In this document: piece by piece, positions 15,003 to 22,504 of the stretch
Numbering within the stretch: the stretch's first letter is position 1
Layout: each line of letters begins with the position of its first letter
Source of the DNA: a virus
Length of the DNA: 29,379 nt
Virus record (IMG/VR): IMGVR_UViG_3300030098_003298
Coordinates: 1 to 29,379 of that record
Strand: one strand, 5' to 3'
Translations under genes and position numbers: made by a program
Notes under the pieces: generated by a model
The model's database searches: none
Told to the model about the DNA's origin: nothing
The model's input: the letters and a program-made list of their open reading frames with translations, nothing else

Positions 15003-16214
15003 GCAAAAAAAGAAAAAAAAGAAGTAGTTGAAAAGGCTACTGAACAACCAAAAGCAGATGAAAAGGTTGAAAAATTAAAGGTTAAAAAACCTAAAATGAA
15101 AAAGTTTGAGGAACCAGAAGATGGTATTGTTAAAGTAGATCTTAAAGAATTAGCTAAAAAAGCTGAAGATGTAGTAAAGGTTGATTTATCAAAACCTATA
15201 GAAGACATTAAGGTTCCAGATGAAAAACCTATAGAAGAAGTAAAAGAACAAAAAACTGAAAATCCAGTAGAAGAAAACATTGATACACCTGTTATAGAAG
15301 AGATTACAAACGAAGAAGAGGTTAAACAAGTTGAAGAAGTTGTTGAACAAGCTGTAACTGAAAATGTAGAAACAGGAAGAAAGCTTCCAGAAGGAGTTGA
15401 GAAATTAATGAACTTTATGAATGATACTGGTGGTGATATTAATGATTATGTAAAACTTAATAGAGATTATTCTGAAATGGATAATCATACTTTATTAAAA
15501 GAATATTATCAACAAACAAAACCTCATTTACAATCTGATGAAGTTGATTTTTTAATGGAAGATCAATTTTCTTATGATGAAGAAATTGATGAGGAAAAAG
15601 ATATTAAAAGAAAAAAACTAGCGTTAAAAGAGCAAGTTGCCGACGCTAAAGCTCAATTGGAAGAGCGTAAATCCAAATACTATGAAGATATCAAAGCTGG
15701 GTCAAAGTTGACCTCTGAACAACAAAAAGCTATTGATTTCTTTAATAGACACAACAAAGAATCTGAAAACAATCAAAAGATTCAAAAGCGGTCTCAAGAT
15801 ATTTTTGCGAATAAAACTGAAAATGTTTTCAATAAAGATTTCAAAGGTTTTGAATATAATGTTGGGGACAAGAAGTATAGGTTTAACGTTAAAGATGTGA
15901 ACGAAGTTAAAGAAACCCAAAGTGACATGAATAATTTTGTCAAAAAGTTTTTGAATAAAAATAATGAAATGGAAGATGCTAGGGGTTACCATAAATCTTT
16001 ATTTACTGCTATGAATTCAGATGCTGTTGCTAAACATTTTTATGAACAAGGTAAAGCTGATGCTTTAAAAGAAAGCGTGGCTAATTCTAAAAACGTTAAT
16101 ATGGATCCAAGATTACAACATAGCGAACCTATTGATAATAGTGGCCTTAAATTTAGAGTGGTTGGTGATAGTACAGATGATTTCAAATTCAAATTTAAAG
16201 GAAAACGAAAATAA
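15000..16214 (+). CDS. Probable head scaffolding protein
   Basis: The position between portal and major capsid genes, and the composition, indicate a scaffold. The 404 residues are highly charged; the first 130 are Lys/Glu/Val/Pro-rich and probably disordered, and helices dominate after about 190 (EEIDEEKDIKRKKLALKEQ, a coiled coil). The C-terminus is strongly basic, FKFKFKGKRK; in many scaffolds such a basic C-terminal element binds the capsid protein. The same FK-x-KG pattern appears in the N-terminal tags of the small proteins upstream. No protease domain is visible in it. The leader before it (TTATTAATTATATAATATT) closely resembles that of the gene at 17849, as does the MAKK-rich N-terminus. 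Confidence 0.75.
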   Translation: MAKKEKKEVVEKATEQPKADEKVEKLKVKKPKMKKFEEPEDGIVKVDLKELAKKAEDVVKVDLSKPIEDIKVPDEKPIEEVKEQKTENPVEENIDTPVIEEITNEEEVKQVEEVVEQAVTENVETGRKLPEGVEKLMNFMNDTGGDINDYVKLNRDYSEMDNHTLLKEYYQQTKPHLQSDEVDFLMEDQFSYDEEIDEEKDIKRKKLALKEQVADAKAQLEERKSKYYEDIKAGSKLTSEQQKAIDFFNRHNKESENNQKIQKRSQDIFANKTENVFNKDFKGFEYNVGDKKYRFNVKDVNEVKETQSDMNNFVKKFLNKNNEMEDARGYHKSLFTAMNSDAVAKHFYEQGKADALKESVANSKNVNMDPRLQHSEPIDNSGLKFRVVGDSTDDFKFKFKGKRK

Positions 16215-16237
16215 TAACAAATTAAAAATTAAAAAAA

Positions 16238-17776
16238 ATGGCAATAACAGCAGGAGGTAGTTTGAATTCAGTAGTTGCTCCAGGTAAGCAAGTACTTTCT
16301 TCAAATTACATTGATTTTACTGCGTCCGGTACAGCAGGATGGGCGCAACAATATCTGCCTGACTTAATGGAAAAAGAAGCTGAAATTTTTGGTAACAGAA
16401 CAATTGGTGGATTTTTAGAGCAAGTTGGAGCAGAAGAATCTATGACTTCAGATCAAGTAATTTGGTCAGAACAAGGTAGATTACACCTTTCTTACAAAGG
16501 TAGAATGAAGAGTGCTACAGACACAGCTACAGCTGTTGATAGTATTACTTCAAACGCAGGGGGTCACATTCAGATTGAAAAAGATATCGATGGTAACGCA
16601 TTGGGTACTTCTTCTTATTCTAATGGTGATCACGGTATTCGTGTAAACGATATGGTTTTAGTAGCAGATTCACAAGCTACTGTACGATGTATGGTAACAG
16701 CTGTTGCAGCTGATGGAGATATTGATGTTACTCCTTATGACGCAACTTCTGGTACAACTACATTAGGGGCAGCTGGTTTAGCTACTGGTGATGTTTCTGA
16801 AGCATTAAGAATCTTAGTTTATGGTTCTGAATTTGGTAAAGGAGATAATTACGATGGTAGTTCTACAAGAGGTGCTAACGAGCCTAAATTTACTTCGTTT
16901 ACTAACAAACCAATCATTTTGAAAGATTACTATGAAATCTCAGGATCTGACGCTTCTCAAATTGGTTGGGTTGAAGTTTCTGGTGAAGATGGACAAAATG
17001 GTTACTTATGGTACTTAAAAGCTGAGGGTGATACTAGACAAAGATTCTCTGATTACATGGAGATGTCGATGATAGAATCTATAAAAGGAGACGGGTCAGA
17101 ATCTAGAATTGATACTCACTTAAGTGCAGCTACAGCAGGTACTGATGGATTTGGTACTGAAGGTTTATTTGCAGCTATAGAATCAAGAGGTAACATTACT
17201 ACTGGTGTAACTGGTGTTAATGCTGCTACTGATTTAGCTGAATTTGATCTTATTTTAGCTGAATTTGATAAGCAAGGTGCTATTGAGGAAAACATGATGT
17301 TTGTTAATAGAGCAACTGCTTTAGCAATGGATGACATGTTAGCTTCAATGAATTCTTACGGAGCTGGTGGTACTTCTTATGGAGTATTTGACAACGAAGA
17401 AGATATGGCGCTTAATTTAGGTTTCTCTGGTTTCAGACGTGGATCTTATGATTTCTACAAAACTGACTGGAAATACTTAAATGACTTTTCAACTAGAGGT
17501 GCTATTAACGCGGTTGATACAGCTAATGCTGTTAGAGGTGTAATTGTACCAGCTGGTGTATCTTCAGTTTATGATCAAATTTTAGGAAAGAACCTTAAAC
17601 GTCCTTTCTTACACGTTAGATACAGAGCGTCTCAAACAGATAATAGAAAAATGAAAACATGGACTACTGGTTCTGTTGGAGCTTCTACATCTGCTATTGA
17701 CGCGATGCAAGTACACTACTTATCTGAAAGATGTTTAGTTGTACAAGGTGCTAACAACTTTATGATGATGAAGTAA
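16238..17776 (+). CDS. Major capsid protein
   Basis: Main shell protein, presumably HK97-fold. The 512 residues start MAITAGGSLNSVVAPGKQ with an N-terminal arm, then TAGWAQQYLPDLMEKEAEIFG and an SEQGRLHLSYKGRMK segment (about 78-92) that fits an extended loop; the C-terminal part is NLKRPFLHVRYRASQ...ALQ-type strands ending ERCLVVQGANNFMMMK. Assignment rests on its place after portal and scaffold, its size, and resemblance to capsid proteins of marine Bacteroidota phages. Codon choice is richer in C-ending codons (AAC, TTC, TAC) than in neighbours, as for a highly expressed gene. A strong terminator follows directly. It is the likely client of the phage GroEL/GroES. Confidence 0.9.
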   Translation: MAITAGGSLNSVVAPGKQVLSSNYIDFTASGTAGWAQQYLPDLMEKEAEIFGNRTIGGFLEQVGAEESMTSDQVIWSEQGRLHLSYKGRMKSATDTATAVDSITSNAGGHIQIEKDIDGNALGTSSYSNGDHGIRVNDMVLVADSQATVRCMVTAVAADGDIDVTPYDATSGTTTLGAAGLATGDVSEALRILVYGSEFGKGDNYDGSSTRGANEPKFTSFTNKPIILKDYYEISGSDASQIGWVEVSGEDGQNGYLWYLKAEGDTRQRFSDYMEMSMIESIKGDGSESRIDTHLSAATAGTDGFGTEGLFAAIESRGNITTGVTGVNAATDLAEFDLILAEFDKQGAIEENMMFVNRATALAMDDMLASMNSYGAGGTSYGVFDNEEDMALNLGFSGFRRGSYDFYKTDWKYLNDFSTRGAINAVDTANAVRGVIVPAGVSSVYDQILGKNLKRPFLHVRYRASQTDNRKMKTWTTGSVGASTSAIDAMQVHYLSERCLVVQGANNFMMMK

Positions 17777-17789
17777 GCATTTACATATT

Positions 17790-17830
17790 AAAAGACCGGG
17801 GCTTCGGCCTCGGCCTTTTATTTTATTAAT
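17790..17830 (+). terminator. Rho-independent terminator with UUCG loop after capsid gene
   Basis: A 13-position stem (17790-17802 with 17807-17819) closes a TTCG tetraloop (17803-17806). It has one A-C mismatch and one G-U pair; all other positions pair, including four outer A-T pairs. A T-rich tail (TTTTATTTTATT) follows. It starts 14 bases after the capsid stop and probably reduces transcription into the downstream tail genes. Confidence 0.9.
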
Positions 17831-17851
17831 TTTATTATATATTATATTATG
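17822..17851 (+). promoter_or_regulatory. A/T-rich leader, copy 2
   Basis: TTTATTAATTTTATTATAT then TATTATATTATG repeats, with small changes, the leader at 14975-15002. Lying just after a terminator, it is a candidate for renewed transcription initiation of the tail genes, but no consensus promoter is recognised. Confidence 0.35.
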
Positions 17852-18673
17852 GCAAAGAAAAAAGAAACAAAAAAAGTTGAAGTAGCCGAAGAGCTACAGG
17901 TTTTAGAAAAACCAAAAGCAAAAGAGGTTAAAAAACCTACCGGTCCAGAAGATGGATGGGAAATAAAAGATAGAACATATTACTTAAAAAGTGGTAAAAC
18001 ACCTTTATCTTATATGGTTAGATCTAGTAATGTTTATTATTTTGATGAAGAAAAAGGTTACGAAAGAGAATTAAAGTTAACTTCAAACCAAAGAACTGCT
18101 TTCGTTGATGAAATGAAAGGTGATCAAAGATTAGAGCATATAATTTTTAGATCAGGAGCCTTGTTTGTTCCTAGAAATAAACAAACTCTTCAAAAATTAT
18201 TATCATTATATCACCCTCATAAAGATAAGATATATTACGAGTGGCAACCTAAAAAGATAGCAGAAAACGAATTAGATTGGTTAGAATTTGAAGTAGCAGC
18301 TTTACAAGCAGCTAATAATCTAGATATTACAATGATGGAAGCGGTTATGAGAGCAGAAATCGGTTCTAGAGTATCAGAGATGAGTTCTAGTGAGCTTAAG
18401 CGTGATTTATTACTATTTGCTAAGAAGAATCCTAAATTGTTCTTAGAGTTGGTTACTGATGAAAATATAGTACTTAGAAACTTTGGTATAAAAGCTACTG
18501 AAATGGGTATTATAAAATTAACAGATGATCAAAGAACATTTACTTGGGGTTCTACTGGTAGAAAATTAATGAATGTTCCTTATGAAGAACATCCATATTC
18601 AGCTTTAGCCGCTTGGTTTAAGACTGATGAAGGTATGGAGATTTATTCAAATATTGAAAAAAGATTAAAATAA
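17849..18673 (+). CDS. Hypothetical head/neck-associated protein
   Basis: Protein of 274 residues. The N-terminal 35 are Lys/Glu-rich and probably disordered (MAKKKETKKVEVAEELQVLE), reminiscent of the scaffold N-terminus including a PEDG turn. The body starts around WEIKDRTYYLKSGKTPLSYMV and has FRSGALFVPRNKQTLQKLLSLYHP (about 101-124) and a helical C-terminal half (AAWFKTDEGMEIYSNIEKRLK). There are no membrane segments or catalytic motifs. I recall similar proteins between the capsid and connector genes in related uncultured phages without a settled function. Confidence 0.75.
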   Translation: MAKKKETKKVEVAEELQVLEKPKAKEVKKPTGPEDGWEIKDRTYYLKSGKTPLSYMVRSSNVYYFDEEKGYERELKLTSNQRTAFVDEMKGDQRLEHIIFRSGALFVPRNKQTLQKLLSLYHPHKDKIYYEWQPKKIAENELDWLEFEVAALQAANNLDITMMEAVMRAEIGSRVSEMSSSELKRDLLLFAKKNPKLFLELVTDENIVLRNFGIKATEMGIIKLTDDQRTFTWGSTGRKLMNVPYEEHPYSALAAWFKTDEGMEIYSNIEKRLK

Positions 18674-18688
18674 TAATCACTTTGTAGA

Positions 18689-18714
18689 TGCAGTCGCTCT
18701 ACGGGGTGACTGCA
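18689..18714 (+). other. UACG-loop RNA hairpin in intergenic space
   Basis: TGCAGTCGCTC (18689-18699) pairs with GGGTGACTGCA (18704-18714) over 11 positions, with two G-U pairs, around a TACG loop closed by C-G. This is a stable UNCG-class tetraloop. No T-run follows, so a simple terminator is unlikely on this strand; RNA processing, stabilisation or a protein-binding site are possible. Confidence 0.6.
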
Positions 18715-18734
18715 AATACAAAATAAAAGAAATT

Positions 18735-19442
18735 ATGGCAAAAATTAAAGTAGATACTGTTTATCAAAGAGTTTTAGCTATAGCTAATAAAGAACAAAGA
18801 GGGTACATAACACCTCAAGAGTTTAATCTTTTAGCTAACCAAGCACAACTAGCTATATTTGATCAGTATTTTTACGATATAAGTCAAATAAGTACGCTAC
18901 CAGGAAATGAAACTGAGTATGCGGATATGTTAAAAACATTAAATGAAAAAATAAGTATATTTAAAAAATTAGATACTTCCTTAACTTACAGCGGTTCGTT
19001 CTTTTTATATCCAAATGATATGTATAAATTAGGAACACTTTATTTTGCTCAAAGTGGTTTATCAGAAGATGGAGTTGAGATTCAAGAGATAAATTATGAT
19101 GAGCTATTAGACGTACTAAGATCACCTTTAACCGCACCAACAAAATCACACCCAATATATATACGTAGAAAAGAAGGTATAAAAATATTTTCTACACCAG
19201 CAATTACTAGTGGTGTAATAGCTAGTTATATACGTAGACCTAATGATGTTGAATGGGGTTATGTTGTTGTCAATGGGGAGGCTTTATATAATGCTAGTGC
19301 TTCAAATAATTTTGAATTACATTTATCTGAAGAGAATTTATTAGTAATGAAAATATTAGAACTAGCAGGTATAGTTATAAACAAACCAGGATTAATAACG
19401 GTTGGACAGCAAGAACAAAACGAAATACAACAAAAAAAATAA
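18735..19442 (+). CDS. Probable head-tail connector/adaptor protein
   Basis: Structural protein of 235 residues. N-terminal helices carry YITPQEFNLLANQAQLAIFDQYF (residues about 24-46), a pattern I associate with neck or adaptor proteins of Bacteroidota phages. The C-terminal half contains YIRRPNDVEWGYVVVNGEALYN (about 165-186) and NFELHLSEENLLVMKILELAG (about 192-212), ending in a Gln-rich tail. It is four bases upstream of the next ring-type gene, a common pairing. No enzymatic motif is present. It probably sits below the portal; the exact ring cannot be named from sequence alone. Confidence 0.7.
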   Translation: MAKIKVDTVYQRVLAIANKEQRGYITPQEFNLLANQAQLAIFDQYFYDISQISTLPGNETEYADMLKTLNEKISIFKKLDTSLTYSGSFFLYPNDMYKLGTLYFAQSGLSEDGVEIQEINYDELLDVLRSPLTAPTKSHPIYIRRKEGIKIFSTPAITSGVIASYIRRPNDVEWGYVVVNGEALYNASASNNFELHLSEENLLVMKILELAGIVINKPGLITVGQQEQNEIQQKK

Positions 19443-19446
19443 ATAA

Positions 19447-20595
19447 ATGGGATTATTAAAAGAAACAGCACATAATTACTATAGTGGTAATGATTTAGGT
19501 AGTTATCAGTTTATATCTTTAGAAAATATTATAAATAACTTTATGATTTCTTATGTTGGAGAAGATAAAATAATATCTAAGGTTAAACGTACAGATGTAT
19601 TGTTTCACGCTAGAAGAGCACTACAAGAACTTAGTTATGATACTTTTAAATCTATAAAATCTCAAGAAATTACATTACCACCATCTTTAGTAATGCCTAT
19701 ACCACAAGATTATGTAAACTATGTTAAAGTATGTTGGAGTGATTCAAGTGGAATAGAACACACGATTTATCCTGCCTCAAAAACCTCTAATCCAAATTCG
19801 TTATCACAAGACGGTAATGATAATTATATATTCACTGATCAAGGTGATTTATATCAATTCCCAATGGAAGTAGAACTAGAAGATTTGAGTAATGGAATAA
19901 ATTCTTTTGACTTTTATTTAAAAGCACTAAATACTAATGCTAATATGACTGCTGGTGAAATAGCGCCAGATACGAATCCAATTAAAGCTGGCATGGAAAT
20001 TGTCAGTCCACACTTTCCTGTTGGCACAAAAATATCTAGCGTTGGAACTAACGATCCCACTTCAGGAGATTTTTATATAACAACAGATAACAACTCTGTT
20101 TCTACAGCACCAGGAGGAACTGTTAAAATAACTATACTAGACAAAAGTGATACTTGGGATAATTACAAAGATGCAACACCTTCAGAAAACACTGAAGATT
20201 ATCAAGAGGATACATATTGGCCTCATATGGGTGGTAGATTTGGATTGGATCCAAAGAATGCTCAGGCTAACGGATCGTTTTTTATAGATAGTATATCAGG
20301 AAAAATCCATTTTAGCTCTAATATTAACGGAAAAACTGTGATATTAAAATATATAAGCGACAGTTTAGGAACAGACGCAGAGATGCAAGTACACAAACTC
20401 GCTGAAGAAGCTATGTATAAATGGATAGCACACGCTATATTAGCATCAAAAGCAAATGTCCAAGAATATCTAGTTAATAGATTTAAAAAAGAAAGATTCG
20501 CGGAAGTAAGAAAAGCAAAATTAAGATTGTCAAATTTAAAAATTGAGGAATTAACTCAAATAATGAGAGGTAAATCCAAGTTTATAAAACATTAA
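19447..20595 (+). CDS. Probable tail ring protein with inserted module
   Basis: Virion protein of 382 residues. Landmarks are VLFHARRALQELSYDTFK (51-68), PIPQDYVNYVKVCWSD (84-99), HMGGRFGLDPKNAQANGSFFID (260-281) and EEAMYKWIAHAILASK (320-335), which I recognise from ring/tubular neck proteins of crAss-like and marine Bacteroidota phages. Between them (about 150-235) sits a separate beta module with IKAGMEIVSPHFPVGTKISSVG, similar in pattern to modules in later tail proteins. It ends in a basic helical region. It links the connector to the nozzle, which starts four bases downstream. Confidence 0.75.
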   Translation: MGLLKETAHNYYSGNDLGSYQFISLENIINNFMISYVGEDKIISKVKRTDVLFHARRALQELSYDTFKSIKSQEITLPPSLVMPIPQDYVNYVKVCWSDSSGIEHTIYPASKTSNPNSLSQDGNDNYIFTDQGDLYQFPMEVELEDLSNGINSFDFYLKALNTNANMTAGEIAPDTNPIKAGMEIVSPHFPVGTKISSVGTNDPTSGDFYITTDNNSVSTAPGGTVKITILDKSDTWDNYKDATPSENTEDYQEDTYWPHMGGRFGLDPKNAQANGSFFIDSISGKIHFSSNINGKTVILKYISDSLGTDAEMQVHKLAEEAMYKWIAHAILASKANVQEYLVNRFKKERFAEVRKAKLRLSNLKIEELTQIMRGKSKFIKH

Positions 20596-20598
20596 TAT

Positions 20599-22503
20599 AT
20601 GCCAGAATTGAAACAAACTTTCTCTACTGGTAAGATGAACAAAGATCTTGATGAAAGAATTGTTCCATCTGGAGAGTATAGAGAAGCATTAAATATAGAT
20701 ATAGGTAATTCTGAAGAATCCGATGTTGGTTCTGTGCAAACGTTATTAGGTAATATTAACATGCATAATACTAACATTAGTCTTAGCGAAAACGCTACGT
20801 GTGTAGGTTCTGTAGCTGATGAAAAAAATAATAAAATATATTACCTTGTAACAGATGGTTCTAATGGAACTGATTGGATAATAGAACACAACACTGACAC
20901 AAATCAAACAACACCTGTTGTTGTAGATAAATGGAAGTTTTCTTGGAGGATAAGTAGCACAACTATATACAATATAAGTGGAACACCATCTGTGTCTTTT
21001 AAAATAAGTGATCTTGGAAATTCTACAAATAATATTACAAATGTAAGACCTGGAATGATAGTTTATAACAACTTGTTGGGTGGTGATTTTATAAACATAG
21101 GTCCTAGTTCAGGTGTTTTTGTAAACATGCTCAAACATAATGGTATAGACGAGTGGGAGATTTTTGTTGATGATGTAACTGGTGATAATGGTATATTTTC
21201 TGGTATTACCCCAGGTTTAGGATCAGTACAAGGTGATTATGTTAATTTCCAATCACCAAAAAGAGTATTAGGTTTTAATTATAAAAATATAATTACAGGT
21301 ATAAACATAATGGACGGAATGTTATTTTGGACAGATGGAAAAAATGAACCTAAAGTAATAGATATAGAGTTATCTAAAGAAGGAACATCTATTGCTAATA
21401 GTCCTACTGCGGGTACGTTTTACAACCACACTAAATTTCACGTTTATGATTCTAATCATAATTTAAAAAATAACTCTTCAAACACTATTAATTTTAGAAC
21501 TCAACCCGCGTGGTTACAAGAAGAACATGTAACTGTTATTAAAAAATCACCTCTTCACCCACCCAATATAACAATGAGTAATACTTCTGATGATAGATTT
21601 TTATCAGATGGTTCAAAAGCTGTTCTTATAGCTAGAACAAATCCAGTCGCGTTTATTACTTATGAAGATGAAGATCCAGTTATTGGTGACAGTAAGCAGT
21701 TAGAGTTTTCTTCTCCATATCCACATTATAAAAAGGGAGATGTTGTATTATTTAGAAATGATGACACTGGTACAGAGCACCCATATTTTTATGATGAATA
21801 TCAAGTTAGCGCTGAGGTTTTAGAAATACTAGATTCAGACACAAGTGGTGGAGTTAAAAAGGGTAAATTTAAAATACTTTCTGTATCTAAAGAACTTGGG
21901 GATTTTGGTGCTTCAGCACCAACTACATATGCTTGGTATTCTCTTTTACAACAAGAAGAACCTCTTTTTGAATCTAAAATACCTAGATTTGCTTATAGAT
22001 ATAAATATCAAAACGGGCAATACTCTCCTTTCTCTCCATTTTCAGAACCAGCTTTTTTACCTGGTAGTTTTAAATACAATCCAAAAGAAGGACATAATTT
22101 AGGAATGGTTAATAATATAAGAACATTATATATAACAGATTTTGTTCCAGACACTGATGATTTACCAAAAGATGTTATAGCTATAGATATACTTTATAAA
22201 GAATCAAATTCTACAAATGTTTATACAGTAAAAACTATAAAAGATACTGATGCAGAATGGGAAAAATATGGTGCTGCTGTAGCCCCTTCATCAGGTATTT
22301 ATACTTTAAAAGGTAGAAAATTAATTTACGCAAGAACTACAGGTTCTTTAAAAATAGAATCTGAATTAATACATGCTGCTGTGCCAGCAAATCAATTATT
22401 AAGACCTTGGGATAATGTTCCAAGATCAGCTAAAGCACAGGAAATAATAGGTAATAGATTAGTTTATGCTAATTATATTCAAAACTATAATTTAAAACAG
22501 TAA
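20599..22503 (+). CDS. Tail nozzle/tubular protein, N-terminal part
   Basis: A 634-residue structural protein starting with MPELKQTFSTGKMNKDLDE, then RIVPSGEYREALNIDI, a hallmark of nozzle- or tubular-type tail proteins (P22 gp10/T7 gp12-like beta-propellers). A beta insert at about 130-205 holds VRPGMIVYNNLLGG. Later, FAYRYKYQNGQYSPFSPFSEP and NIRTLYITDF look like propeller strands. It stops at a TAA and the next frame begins two bases later with sequence that, in related phages as I recall them, continues the same protein (NRLVYANYIQNYNL... then SLRTYQVGVVYKD). So it is probably the first half of a natural or apparent split. Confidence 0.8.
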   Translation: MPELKQTFSTGKMNKDLDERIVPSGEYREALNIDIGNSEESDVGSVQTLLGNINMHNTNISLSENATCVGSVADEKNNKIYYLVTDGSNGTDWIIEHNTDTNQTTPVVVDKWKFSWRISSTTIYNISGTPSVSFKISDLGNSTNNITNVRPGMIVYNNLLGGDFINIGPSSGVFVNMLKHNGIDEWEIFVDDVTGDNGIFSGITPGLGSVQGDYVNFQSPKRVLGFNYKNIITGINIMDGMLFWTDGKNEPKVIDIELSKEGTSIANSPTAGTFYNHTKFHVYDSNHNLKNNSSNTINFRTQPAWLQEEHVTVIKKSPLHPPNITMSNTSDDRFLSDGSKAVLIARTNPVAFITYEDEDPVIGDSKQLEFSSPYPHYKKGDVVLFRNDDTGTEHPYFYDEYQVSAEVLEILDSDTSGGVKKGKFKILSVSKELGDFGASAPTTYAWYSLLQQEEPLFESKIPRFAYRYKYQNGQYSPFSPFSEPAFLPGSFKYNPKEGHNLGMVNNIRTLYITDFVPDTDDLPKDVIAIDILYKESNSTNVYTVKTIKDTDAEWEKYGAAVAPSSGIYTLKGRKLIYARTTGSLKIESELIHAAVPANQLLRPWDNVPRSAKAQEIIGNRLVYANYIQNYNLKQ

Positions 22504-22504
22504 C

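Noticed and set aside
22491-22497. TTTAAAA slippery heptamer, in frame, just before the stop of the first nozzle part
   Set aside because: A -1 shift leads into a frame that stops after 18 codons; the downstream gene is in the +1 frame, so this site cannot join them.
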